DNA of 39,365 bases from a virus: positions 1 through 39,365 of the IMG/VR virus record IMGVR_UViG_3300025098_003339. The stretch is one strand, 5' to 3'. Made by a program: the position numbers and the translations under genes. The notes beneath the pieces were generated by a model. That model did no database searches. It worked only from the letters and a program-made list of their open reading frames with translations, and had not been told where the DNA came from. Each line of letters begins with the position of its first letter. Position 1 is the stretch's first letter. Of the stretch, positions 1 through 6,038 are shown one piece after another.

Positions 1-1
1 T

Positions 2-352
2 GCTTGTAGAGCAAAATTAAGAAATAGCGATATTATCAGTGAATTAGAAACATTAGTAGCATCCAGAGACTTTGAAACTGCTTCGGTCAAAGACAATGAA
101 CCTAAAATAAGTACACCGGACTTATTACCTGACACAGCAGTACTTGCAAGATATAGATATATTGTCGGACAACGCAACTTAGTTTTAACCAAACAGTTAA
201 TTGATAATGTAAAAGGCGGCAGAGGAGCAACATCGCAACAATTAAAAGCATATGCTCCTGCAATGGAAATAATAGATGATATTGTAAAAGCCGGACCAAG
301 TTATATACAACAACTAAGAAACATACATAAACGAGCAAAAAAAGGCTTATAA
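2..352 (+). CDS. 3' end of an unrecognised protein (partial)
   Basis: An open frame enters from the left edge and stops at 350-352, leaving 116 residues. The visible part is helical and charged, with a run ending in KRAKKGL and many Asp/Glu and Lys/Arg residues. No motif is recognised. It lies directly upstream of small virion-type genes and may be a structural or assembly protein, but that is position only. The start lies outside the window. The frame is supported by uninterrupted coding over 350 bases and by codon use like the neighbours. A minus-strand frame over the same stretch is a shadow. Confidence 0.7.
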   Translation, partial: ACRAKLRNSDIISELETLVASRDFETASVKDNEPKISTPDLLPDTAVLARYRYIVGQRNLVLTKQLIDNVKGGRGATSQQLKAYAPAMEIIDDIVKAGPSYIQQLRNIHKRAKKGL

Positions 353-373
353 CACACAATCTTAAGTCAAGAT

Positions 374-381
374 GATAAATA
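374..381 (+). promoter_or_regulatory. late-promoter-like motif GATAAATA
   Basis: GATAAATA followed by C, close to the T4 late promoter TATAAATA. It lies 58 bases before the small gene at 439 and is one of about 15 such motifs in the window, nearly all between genes. Use by a phage late sigma factor is inferred. Confidence 0.55.
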
Positions 382-393
382 CATTTGTAGAAG

Positions 394-412
394 AATTCAC
401 AGAGTGTGAATT
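394..412 (+). promoter_or_regulatory. 5'-UTR hairpin upstream of gene 439
   Basis: AATTCACA and TGTGAATT form a perfect 8-bp stem with a 3-base loop (GAG), between the late-promoter motif and the start of gene 439. There is no U-run, so it is not a terminator. It could stabilise the 5' end of an abundant late mRNA or act as an operator. Confidence 0.5.
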
Positions 413-438
413 TCCATTTTAGATAACAGGAGAAGAAA

Positions 439-690
439 ATGGCAGTAGTATCAAACCCAAACGCAGCAGTAGTTGCAGGTAGTGGCGTAGGCCCAACAAC
501 ATATATCTATGCAGTAGCAACTGGAACAATCACAGTAGCAGCAGCATGTGATTCAATCACAACAACATACGGCGGAACAATCGCAGCAGTTGAAGGTGTA
601 GCAGACGGCAACCACATTGCAGTACAAGGTGGACCAGGCGGCGCAGAAGCAGTATCTGGTATTTCATTAGTAGCAACATTTGTTGCATAA
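439..690 (+). CDS. small Ala/Gly/Val/Thr-rich protein, probable virion component
   Basis: 83 residues with a good RBS (AGGAGAAG) eight bases before ATG. The composition is almost entirely small and beta-prone residues (Ala, Gly, Val, Thr), with little charge and a single Cys (residue 37), which fits a compact beta-sheet virion protein such as a decoration protein. It has its own late-type promoter motif, a leader hairpin and a strong terminator, so it looks like a highly expressed single-gene unit. The family is not recognised. An exported protein is unlikely, because there is no basic N-terminus or hydrophobic core. Confidence 0.75.
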   Translation: MAVVSNPNAAVVAGSGVGPTTYIYAVATGTITVAAACDSITTTYGGTIAAVEGVADGNHIAVQGGPGGAEAVSGISLVATFVA

Positions 691-745
691 AGAATTCTAA
701 CTACCTTAGAATCGTGATTATGGCCTACGGGCAGGCGTCACACTA

Positions 746-777
746 AAAGGGTTCAGTTTTTACTGGACCCTTTTTTT
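746..777 (+). terminator. rho-independent terminator after gene 439
   Basis: GGGTTCAGT and ACTGGACCC form a 9-bp stem (one G-U) around a T-rich loop, followed by seven T. The next start codon (778) follows the T-run directly. Confidence 0.9.
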
Positions 778-1188
778 ATGGCTATAAGTAATAGTATGGA
801 ATTTCGTATTGATACATTAATAGACATTACTGAAACTAATGCTCGACGTCAAGATAATGATAAGTTTGCTTATAAACAACAGGCAAACTTTCAAACAATG
901 TTACAAACACTAGGATTACGAGTTAACATATTTTATGATAATAGTCCAACTTTTGGCGAGATATCAACTAGTAAATTTAGCTTTAGTGATAAATACATAG
1001 GTAAGCAAAACATTTGGACATTCCATTTTTATATAGAATATGAAGGTGGATTAACTTTAGACACGCTTACAAAAGATTTTGATCTTATACCGATCATTAC
1101 AGGCTTAAACGAAACTATAAACATAGACAAGGCATTATTCCGCACAACAGGAAAAGATAAGAATATTATTTTTACTGTTTTGAACTAA
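778..1188 (+). CDS. unknown protein, 136 residues
   Basis: Soluble, mixed alpha/beta, without signal peptide or membrane segment. No family is recognised. The first ATG abuts the T-run of the preceding terminator and has no ribosome-binding site, so translation either starts at Met7 (796) or depends on read-through RNA. The spacing to the terminator is odd: an RNA ending there would contain no part of this gene, so expression needs terminator read-through or a promoter inside the hairpin region. Its place among small virion genes suggests a structural or assembly role, but nothing in the sequence proves it. Confidence 0.7.
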   Translation: MAISNSMEFRIDTLIDITETNARRQDNDKFAYKQQANFQTMLQTLGLRVNIFYDNSPTFGEISTSKFSFSDKYIGKQNIWTFHFYIEYEGGLTLDTLTKDFDLIPIITGLNETINIDKALFRTTGKDKNIIFTVLN

Positions 1189-1244
1189 GGCATTTTAAGG
1201 GCAACTGAGAGTTTACTTAATATACACTTAACGGAGAATAAACA

Positions 1245-1490
1245 GTGTCAGATATAGCAACTACCGATTTAGAAAAGCAAAGCCTAGAAGCACACGTTGA
1301 TCTGTGCGCTCTCCGATATAAAAACCTTGATGATCGTATGACAAAGATTGAAAAGAAGGTAGAAGAAATTCACGAAGATATTACCGAAGGTAATAAGTCA
1401 ATGACAAAGGTCCTAATAGGATCAGCAGGTACAATAGTAGCAGGATTATTATCAACAATCGTTGTACTGCTAATGTCTTTACCGCAATAA
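1245..1490 (+). CDS. small coiled-coil protein with C-terminal membrane anchor (XhlA/holin-like)
   Basis: 81 residues starting at GTG, with ACGGAG eight to fourteen bases upstream. Residues 20-55 form a charged heptad-like helix (LDDRMTKIEKKVEEIHEDI). Residues 57-78 are one hydrophobic segment with glycines (VLIGSAGTIVAGLLSTIVVLLM). This layout matches XhlA-type haemolysin/holin-associated proteins and many small phage membrane proteins. A holin role is possible, but the endolysin lies 22 kb away. An alternative is a membrane tether for a virion or replication protein. Confidence 0.75.
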   Translation: MSDIATTDLEKQSLEAHVDLCALRYKNLDDRMTKIEKKVEEIHEDITEGNKSMTKVLIGSAGTIVAGLLSTIVVLLMSLPQ

Positions 1491-1505
1491 ACACTTCCAT
1501 AAAAA

Positions 1506-1513
1506 ACTAAATA
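1506..1513 (+). promoter_or_regulatory. late-promoter-like motif ACTAAATA before gene 1519
   Basis: Ends six bases before the ATG at 1519. If used like a T4 late promoter, the transcript would start at or within about a base of the start codon, giving an almost leaderless mRNA. No Shine-Dalgarno sequence is visible for this gene. Confidence 0.45.
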
Positions 1514-1518
1514 CATAT

Positions 1519-1800
1519 ATGTTACTAAGAGAACTTACCACAAGCCTTGACGAAAAACGTGTATGGGCAAAGAGCGGAAAGAAAGTTGTCCGCAAATATC
1601 GTTGTTCCGGCGGACGGAGACACGGACGTATTGTATCTAAAATACAACAATGCTTTGCAGCACCTGATATGAAAAAACGTTTTGCTATGAAACGTTTAAA
1701 AGCACGTATTGGTAGTAAGATGTCACGTAAAGCTAGACGAACCAAGCGAGTAAGTCCAGCAAGTAAACGTGTAGCAGCACTGAACAAGAGATCAAGATAA
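1519..1800 (+). CDS. very basic small protein with RKYRC motif (paralogue 1), probable internal head protein
   Basis: 93 residues, roughly a third Arg/Lys. After a short leader (MLLRELTTSLDE) comes a block KVVRKYRCSGGRR.GRIVSK with a second Cys about 14 residues after the first, then a lysine/arginine-rich tail. The next gene repeats the same plan. The leader resembles T4 capsid-targeting sequences, and LDE fits the (L/I)-x-E cut pattern of the T4 prohead protease. A DNA-binding protein packed in the head is therefore likely (inference). No SD is seen and a late-type motif sits just upstream. A minus-strand frame here is a shadow. Confidence 0.8.
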   Translation: MLLRELTTSLDEKRVWAKSGKKVVRKYRCSGGRRHGRIVSKIQQCFAAPDMKKRFAMKRLKARIGSKMSRKARRTKRVSPASKRVAALNKRSR

Positions 1801-2138
1801 TGAGATTTGTTGATTTAGAAGATATTGAATTAGATTTCCTCGAAGAAGGTTACGTTCAAATTGCTGGCCGAAGTGGAAATAAAATTGTTCGTAAGTATAG
1901 ATGCACAACAGGACAACGTCGAGGAAGAATTGTAAGTAAACCTAGTACGTGTAGTGCTCCTGTAAATATTACTAGTAAACAGAATATTAAAAAGGCCAAA
2001 CGAAGCAAAGGTTCATTAATGAAAGTTAAATCATTAAGAACTAAAAGAGCTAGAAAAACAAGTAAACGCTTAGGTACTCTTAATGTACATTCGCGTTCTA
2101 AATTAAAACCTAGAAAGAAAACAGCGAGAAGAAGATGA
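1800..2138 (+). CDS. very basic small protein with RKYRC motif (paralogue 2), probable internal head protein
   Basis: 112 residues; its ATG shares a base with the preceding TAA. The leader MRFVDLEDIELDFLEE is acidic and ends in LEE/G, a plausible prohead-protease site. The core NKIVRKYRCTTGQRRGRIVS then aligns with the preceding protein, including both Cys, followed by a long Lys/Arg tail ending in RKKTARRR. The pair is a tandem duplication that has diverged strongly. The acidic leader against a basic body suggests a propeptide that is removed. The function is inferred as DNA condensation or internal head protein; homologues in marine T4-like phages are uncharacterised as far as I recall. Confidence 0.8.
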   Translation: MRFVDLEDIELDFLEEGYVQIAGRSGNKIVRKYRCTTGQRRGRIVSKPSTCSAPVNITSKQNIKKAKRSKGSLMKVKSLRTKRARKTSKRLGTLNVHSRSKLKPRKKTARRR

Positions 2139-2587
2139 GATTTAACGAGTTTAAAGATAAAAGAGTAGACGAAGAACAGTTAGATGAAATCATTCCGGCG
2201 ATAGCTGGAATAGCTCGCGGCGCAGCAACATTAGGCGCAAAAGCAGCAGGAGGTATTGCAAAAGCAGGCGCAAAAGTAGGCGCTTCGGCAGCAAAGAAAG
2301 TAGGAGCAGCCGCAGTTAAAGGTGCTCAAGGCGTAGGCAAAGGCCTTGCTAAAAAAGTTGCTGCAAAAAATGCACAAGCACTAGCCAAAGCAGTGCTTAA
2401 AAAAGGTCAGTCATTACCAATGCCAACTGACGCTGGCAACACTGCTGACTTTAAAATAGATGATTTAAAGGGTGACGAAGTTACACTAACAAACCCAAAG
2501 CCAAAACCAGGCGAACCAATCAAAACTGTACACAAGACTAAAGAACTAGATCCAATTATACAGCAAATGGTACAAGGACAACAATGA
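2135..2587 (+). CDS. Ala/Gly/Lys-rich amphipathic protein with MRFNEF leader
   Basis: 150 residues, overlapping the previous stop by four bases (ATGA). The leader MRFNEFKDKRVDEEQLDE is followed by residues 22-90, rich in Ala, Gly and Lys with GAKA-type repeats and glycine-zipper spacing. The C-terminal half is more ordinary and ends in Gln. The composition suggests a membrane-active or DNA-associated peptide carried in the head. QLDE/I fits a prohead-protease cut. The same MRFNEFK start recurs in the 467-residue protein at 31779. The function is not known. Confidence 0.75.
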   Translation: MRFNEFKDKRVDEEQLDEIIPAIAGIARGAATLGAKAAGGIAKAGAKVGASAAKKVGAAAVKGAQGVGKGLAKKVAAKNAQALAKAVLKKGQSLPMPTDAGNTADFKIDDLKGDEVTLTNPKPKPGEPIKTVHKTKELDPIIQQMVQGQQ

Positions 2588-2787
2588 AACTGAATGAGTT
2601 GATAGAAGAATTTACTATCTACACAACAAATGAGGAAAAAGAAATACTATCGCAACTAGATAGTATAACTCATCTTGACAGTTTCACTGAAAGACAACAA
2701 GCCATAATTGAGAACTTAATTCGAAAAAGTCTAGTAAGTAAAGTACATAATAAAGGTTCGACTTTGGTGCTGGCAAATGAAATCTAA
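2584..2787 (+). CDS. small helical protein, MKLNEL leader
   Basis: 67 residues, overlapping the previous stop by ATGA. The N-terminus MKLNELIEEFTIY matches the leader pattern of its neighbours (Met, basic residue, hydrophobic, Asn/Asp, Glu, Leu/Phe). It is otherwise charged and helical. The family is not recognised; it sits in a tight run of virion-type genes and is translationally coupled on both sides. Confidence 0.7.
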   Translation: MKLNELIEEFTIYTTNEEKEILSQLDSITHLDSFTERQQAIIENLIRKSLVSKVHNKGSTLVLANEI

Positions 2788-3214
2788 AAAAATAACTCCT
2801 GAATTAGCTAAAGAGCTAGAAGCTTTAATAAACAGAAATCTTGATACAAGTTATTTTCCGTACGTGAAAGGCAAGAGTATACGTATTGGACATATAATAG
2901 TTCGAGAAACACGTTTTGGATTTTTAGTGTTTGATACTAAAAATAACAAGGAGGTTGACAAAATGTTTTGTAAAACTAGTGCAGTAGCACTTGCAAAACA
3001 AGAAACATCGGGTAGTTTGTCAAACCCAATAGAATATATTAGAAAATTAGATAAAGAAATTGAAAAGAACTATAATGATGCTATATTCTATAAACACACA
3101 ATGCGTGTAACAAAAGATGATACAAAATTCTTTGTTGCACAAACAAGATATGATATTGCAGCATCAAAGACAAGATATGCTAAAGAAGAATTAGATAAGT
3201 ATATATATGTTTGA
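2777..3214 (+). CDS. unknown basic protein, 145 residues
   Basis: Overlaps the previous gene by 11 bases in another frame, with the RBS inside that gene. Residues 25-65 look like a small beta domain (YFPYVKGKSIRIGHIIVRET). The C-terminal half (95-145) is a charged helix. There is no signal peptide. Last gene of the run that began at 1519; a likely assembly or head protein by position only. Confidence 0.7.
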   Translation: MKSKKITPELAKELEALINRNLDTSYFPYVKGKSIRIGHIIVRETRFGFLVFDTKNNKEVDKMFCKTSAVALAKQETSGSLSNPIEYIRKLDKEIEKNYNDAIFYKHTMRVTKDDTKFFVAQTRYDIAASKTRYAKEELDKYIYV

Positions 3215-3215
3215 T

Positions 3216-3223
3216 GATAAATA
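3216..3223 (+). promoter_or_regulatory. late-promoter-like motif GATAAATA before gene 3260
   Basis: Lies just after the preceding stop and 36 bases upstream of ATG 3260, with a separate RBS (CAGGAAG) nearer the start. Same motif as at 374, 12280, 29612 and 33493. Confidence 0.55.
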
Positions 3224-3259
3224 ACTATAACAACTTTTAGTCACAGGAAGATTAGACCA

Positions 3260-4099
3260 ATGAATATAAGAGAAATTTCAAAACCAGTTACAGCAAAGTC
3301 GCTGAACGAAAGCCTAGCAAAACGCTTTGGACAACGCATTGCTTTAGAAAACTTTACACTTGAGCAATTAGCTGATGCACGTAATAAGGTGCGCACAACA
3401 CTTAGTCAAATAGAAACTAATGAAAGTTTTAACTCTGTAAAAAATGATACGTATCAAAAATCAAAACTCTTCCTTGATGTACTAAATGCAGAAATTACAG
3501 AGCGTGGGGACGTTGAAGAAGCGGCTAAGCCAGACTTCTTAGATATGGACAAAGATGGCGACAAGAAAGAGCCAATGAAAAAAGCCATTAAAGATAAAAA
3601 GAAAAAGAAACAAGTAAAAGAAGGTGCAGAAGAAGCAGCTGAATTAGTAATGGCGGCAAAAGATATGGTAGACCGCATTACCAGTTGGATGGAAGACACA
3701 GCAGAAATGCAAACTGAAAGTATGTTAGAACTAGCAGACTCAATTCGTGATGAAATGGGATCGGAGCAATCAGAAGCATTTACAAACTCTGTGAAACCAG
3801 CATTGGAAGCATTATACACAGCACTAGAAGCAACACGTGAAGCAACAACAGCAGGCGTTGGTATATTAACAGGCGAAGCAGCTCCTGAAGCACCGATGGG
3901 TGACGAAGAGATGCCAGCAGTTGATGCCGAAATGGAACCAACAGTTGACGCTGAAGTTGACGCTGAAGTACCAGCAGAAGACGATGGTATGGCAGCAGCA
4001 GAACCAGCAGTAGGCGGCGAAGAAGAAGCAGGCCGTGCAAAACGCGAAAGCGTAGAAAGAAGCCGCAAATTAGGTACCATTCTTTCAAAAAAAAAGTAA
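3260..4099 (+). CDS. acidic virion-type protein; zero-frame product of a candidate -1 frameshift
   Basis: 279 residues. It starts MNIREISKPVTAKSLNESLA and has a helical N-terminal domain (to about 80), a DMDKDGDKK calcium-loop-like stretch followed by a lysine run (about 96-120), a helical middle, and an Ala/Glu/Asp/Pro-rich acidic tail (about 200-255) before a basic end (RAKRESVERSRKLG). The tail composition resembles scaffold or linker proteins. I recall similar starts in marine T4-like phages, where such proteins are called structural, but I cannot verify this. The last codons are AAA AAG TAA, preceded by A, giving the slippery heptamer A AAA AAG one codon before the stop. The next open frame is in -1. 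Minus-strand frames here are shadows. Confidence 0.8.
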   Translation: MNIREISKPVTAKSLNESLAKRFGQRIALENFTLEQLADARNKVRTTLSQIETNESFNSVKNDTYQKSKLFLDVLNAEITERGDVEEAAKPDFLDMDKDGDKKEPMKKAIKDKKKKKQVKEGAEEAAELVMAAKDMVDRITSWMEDTAEMQTESMLELADSIRDEMGSEQSEAFTNSVKPALEALYTALEATREATTAGVGILTGEAAPEAPMGDEEMPAVDAEMEPTVDAEVDAEVPAEDDGMAAAEPAVGGEEEAGRAKRESVERSRKLGTILSKKK

Positions 4100-4125
4100 A
4101 TGAAGGTTCAACGCATCTAGCGTTG
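4090..4125 (+). promoter_or_regulatory. candidate programmed -1 frameshift signal (A AAA AAG plus hairpin)
   Basis: The heptamer A AAA AAG at 4090-4096 is in the zero frame of gene 3260, directly before its TAA. After a 12-base spacer comes a perfect 6-bp stem, CAACGC (4109-4114) and GCGTTG (4120-4125), with a 5-base loop. The arrangement resembles the E. coli dnaX frameshift site, which uses the same heptamer and a hairpin at similar distance. An assembly error in the 9-A run is the alternative. Confidence 0.65.
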
Positions 4126-4416
4126 GTCCTACGTAATAGACTCGCTGATGCAAATTTGAAAAAAGAGCCTAGCGAGTTTTCTTTTGACGAACTGAACGTA
4201 TTGATGAAAAATTCAAACAGAGAACAGTTTGATTACAGATCATTTAAAGCAGCATACGACACCGACGAACGTATTAAGTCAATGGTTAAAAACTTTAACC
4301 AAGACGGTATTACCCTTAAAACTGACACAGATGCGGATACAGCAGCGCCACAACAAGATTTAGGTAATAAAGCAGTTAGTCAAATGGCTAAACGTGCTAC
4401 AAATAAACGCCAATAA
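4096..4416 (+). CDS. -1-frame extension of gene 3260 (or separate 97-residue protein from TTG 4123)
   Basis: From the slippery site the -1 frame reads without a stop: V-N-E-G-S-T-H-L-A-L-V-L-R-N-R and on, adding 106 residues to give a 385-residue fusion. Read alone, the only early start is TTG 4123, with no ribosome-binding site and lying in the hairpin; the ATG at 4100 gives only a six-residue peptide. Residues after the junction are helical with a SFDELNVLM...DYRSFKAAYDTD block and an acidic, Gln-rich linker. The function is unknown. The lack of a start is the main argument that it is made by frameshifting or that the two are one gene split by an indel. Confidence 0.65.
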   Translation, partial: VNEGSTHLALVLRNRLADANLKKEPSEFSFDELNVLMKNSNREQFDYRSFKAAYDTDERIKSMVKNFNQDGITLKTDTDADTAAPQQDLGNKAVSQMAKRATNKRQ

Positions 4417-4419
4417 CAC

Positions 4420-4448
4420 TTGACAACTATTAAATATTATCGTATAAT
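4420..4448 (+). promoter_or_regulatory. consensus sigma-70 promoter for gene 4473
   Basis: TTGACA (4420-4425), 17-base spacer, TATAAT (4443-4448): a perfect host-type promoter, in contrast to the late-type motif before structural genes. It suggests early or middle expression of the genes that follow. Confidence 0.85.
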
Positions 4449-4472
4449 AAACAAGATAGTAAAGGAGTCATT

Positions 4473-4787
4473 ATGACAAGACCGAATGAAGAAATTATTG
4501 AACAGATAGAAGGTATAATCGAAACTCAGATTAAACCTGCTGTTGCAAGACACGGCGGAATTATTAACTTTAAAGAGTATAATGACGGTGAGCTAATGTT
4601 AGAACTTAGCGGCGCCTGTGCAGGTTGTGCAGGTAGTAAAGCAACTCTTAAAATGGGCGTTGAGCGCATTATTAAAGCAAATGTACCGGAAGTTGAAATT
4701 GTTGAAGCAGTAGATGACGAGGACAGCGGAGTAGATCCGTACTACGACAAGGGAACAGTGAATGTCCTTAATTACAAAGACGTTTGA
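4473..4787 (+). CDS. NfuA/NifU C-terminal-like Fe-S scaffold
   Basis: 104 residues. Residues 6-75 match the NifU/Nfu domain: IEGIIETQIKPAVARHGG, then a Gly-Ala-Cys-Ala-Gly-Cys motif with C49 and C52, and a TLK.GVERIIK helix. Nfu proteins bind a [4Fe-4S] cluster between two CxxC motifs in a dimer and pass it to client enzymes. Here there is only the scaffold domain plus an acidic 25-residue tail; the A-type N-terminal domain of bacterial NfuA is missing. RBS AAAGGAG and a consensus promoter precede it. The nuclease gene behind overlaps it by 26 bases. It could serve Fe-S loading of a phage or host enzyme during infection (inference). Confidence 0.88.
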   Translation: MTRPNEEIIEQIEGIIETQIKPAVARHGGIINFKEYNDGELMLELSGACAGCAGSKATLKMGVERIIKANVPEVEIVEAVDDEDSGVDPYYDKGTVNVLNYKDV

Positions 4788-5466
4788 TTACGCACCTATA
4801 AGCCGCAAACAAGTTGAAGGTAAACGCAAGTACCTAACTCCAGACGGCAACGCTGTAGCAAGCGTTACTACTATCTTAGACGCCACTAGCGACAAGTCAG
4901 GACTTATTGCTTGGCGCAAACGAGTAGGCGAAACTAAAGCACGAGAAATTACAACGGAAGCCGCAGGCGTGGGTACACGTATGCACAAGTATCTTGAAGA
5001 CTATATAGAGTTTGGCGAGTGGCCTACTCCGGGTAGTAACCCATTTGCTAAGAAAGCTCACGCAATGGCAGAACAAGTACGTGATAATGCAATGGTTGAC
5101 GTAGATGAAATATGGGGCAGTGAAGTTGCACTATATGTTCCGCAACTGTACGCAGGCACAACAGACCTAGTTGGCAAGTACAAAGGCAATCCGTGTATTA
5201 TGGACTTTAAACAGACTAACAAGCCTAAGAAGCTAGAGTATGTACAGAACTACTTTTTACAGTTAGTAGCATACGCAGAAGCACACAACGAAATCTACGG
5301 CACTAACATACGTGAAGGACATATCTTTATGTGTAGCCGCGGAGATGATGGAATGTTGCTAGGCGGCGAAACATATCAACAGTTTGATGTATGGCCACAC
5401 GAATACGACGAATGGCGTAACGAATGGTACAATAGGGTCTATACATACTATGAAAAATATGCATAA
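4762..5466 (+). CDS. RecB-like PD-(D/E)XK exonuclease
   Basis: 234 residues. The motifs of the RecB/Cas4-type nuclease fold appear in order: GTRMHKYLE (H75, E79), E121, GTTD (D135), MDFKQ (D148-x-K150) and the Q-x-x-x-Y motif NYFLQLVAY (Q167, Y171). Such enzymes degrade or trim DNA ends with Mg2+; T4-like marine phages carry similar exonucleases thought to act in recombination or host DNA breakdown. No cysteine cluster is seen, so it is not a Fe-S Cas4 type. The start ATG lies inside the nfu-like gene, with AAGGGA upstream, so the two are probably co-transcribed. Confidence 0.85.
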   Translation: MSLITKTFDYAPISRKQVEGKRKYLTPDGNAVASVTTILDATSDKSGLIAWRKRVGETKAREITTEAAGVGTRMHKYLEDYIEFGEWPTPGSNPFAKKAHAMAEQVRDNAMVDVDEIWGSEVALYVPQLYAGTTDLVGKYKGNPCIMDFKQTNKPKKLEYVQNYFLQLVAYAEAHNEIYGTNIREGHIFMCSRGDDGMLLGGETYQQFDVWPHEYDEWRNEWYNRVYTYYEKYA

Positions 5467-6016
5467 ACATCATATTATTCAAAGATATAAATGTAAGATG
5501 TTAGGCATTGATCCTGACCATCCTGATAACACAGTTAATATTCCTAGAGAAGTACACGCTACCGTTCATTGGGGTTATTTTAAACACGACTTAACACCGT
5601 TGTTAGAATGGTGCTCCCCTCCTCAGTGGATACTTGATAATATTGAACTAGGAAATACAAAAGATGCAGGAGCCGCTTCGCTAATTACTGAACAGCATCA
5701 AGCTGATTATGATCTTTCTGGCAAAAATAATCCTAATTACAAAGACGGCGCACTAGTAGGACAGTACAAAGATCCTAGTATTCGAAAACGTGTAGATAAG
5801 ATACGTAATGCAGAGCGTCATTCAGAGCATAAAGTAGGCAATAGGCATCGTATGTTAGCAAGATACTATCTACAAAGAGACGTATCTAAAGCCAAGGAAC
5901 ATTTTGACAATTGGCAAGACTACAAACGCAATATGCCTGCAAGTAACAAAGGCAATTATATACGCAAGTTTGAAACTTGGGACTCTTGGAAAGCCAAACA
6001 GAGCATAAATACATAA
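5450..6016 (+). CDS. HNH homing endonuclease with NUMOD3-like motif
   Basis: 188 residues from ATG 5450 (Met at 5459 also possible). The frame is open further upstream to 5384, but that part overlaps the nuclease gene and looks non-coding. The N-terminus carries the HNH pattern HKHHIIQRYK...DPDHPDNTVNIPREVHATVHW: His pair, Asn, then His in a zinc-finger-like spacing. A GKNNPNYKDG segment (NUMOD3 DNA-binding motif) follows, then basic helices that probably bind DNA. Free-standing HNH enzymes of this kind insert between phage genes and spread by cutting cognate sites. It overlaps the end of the RecB-like gene, as expected of an inserted selfish gene. Confidence 0.85.
   Translation: MKNMHKHHIIQRYKCKMLGIDPDHPDNTVNIPREVHATVHWGYFKHDLTPLLEWCSPPQWILDNIELGNTKDAGAASLITEQHQADYDLSGKNNPNYKDGALVGQYKDPSIRKRVDKIRNAERHSEHKVGNRHRMLARYYLQRDVSKAKEHFDNWQDYKRNMPASNKGNYIRKFETWDSWKAKQSINT
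6004..6011 (+). promoter_or_regulatory. late-promoter-like motif CATAAATA before fibre gene 6039
   Basis: Overlaps the end of the HNH gene; followed by an AGGAG ribosome-binding site and GTG at 6039. Confidence 0.55.
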
Positions 6017-6038
6017 TAAAGGTGCAGGAGATAAACAA

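Noticed and set aside
3454-4080. 208-residue minus-strand frame opposite gene 3260
   Set aside because: Ser/Ala-rich translation of a shadow frame over a coding, biased sequence; no RBS or promoter and it lies wholly over a better-supported gene.
5384-5449. N-terminal extension of the HNH gene
   Set aside because: Overlaps the RecB-like gene by more than 80 bases, low-complexity Thr/Asn/Gly, and the HNH domain starts after ATG 5450.
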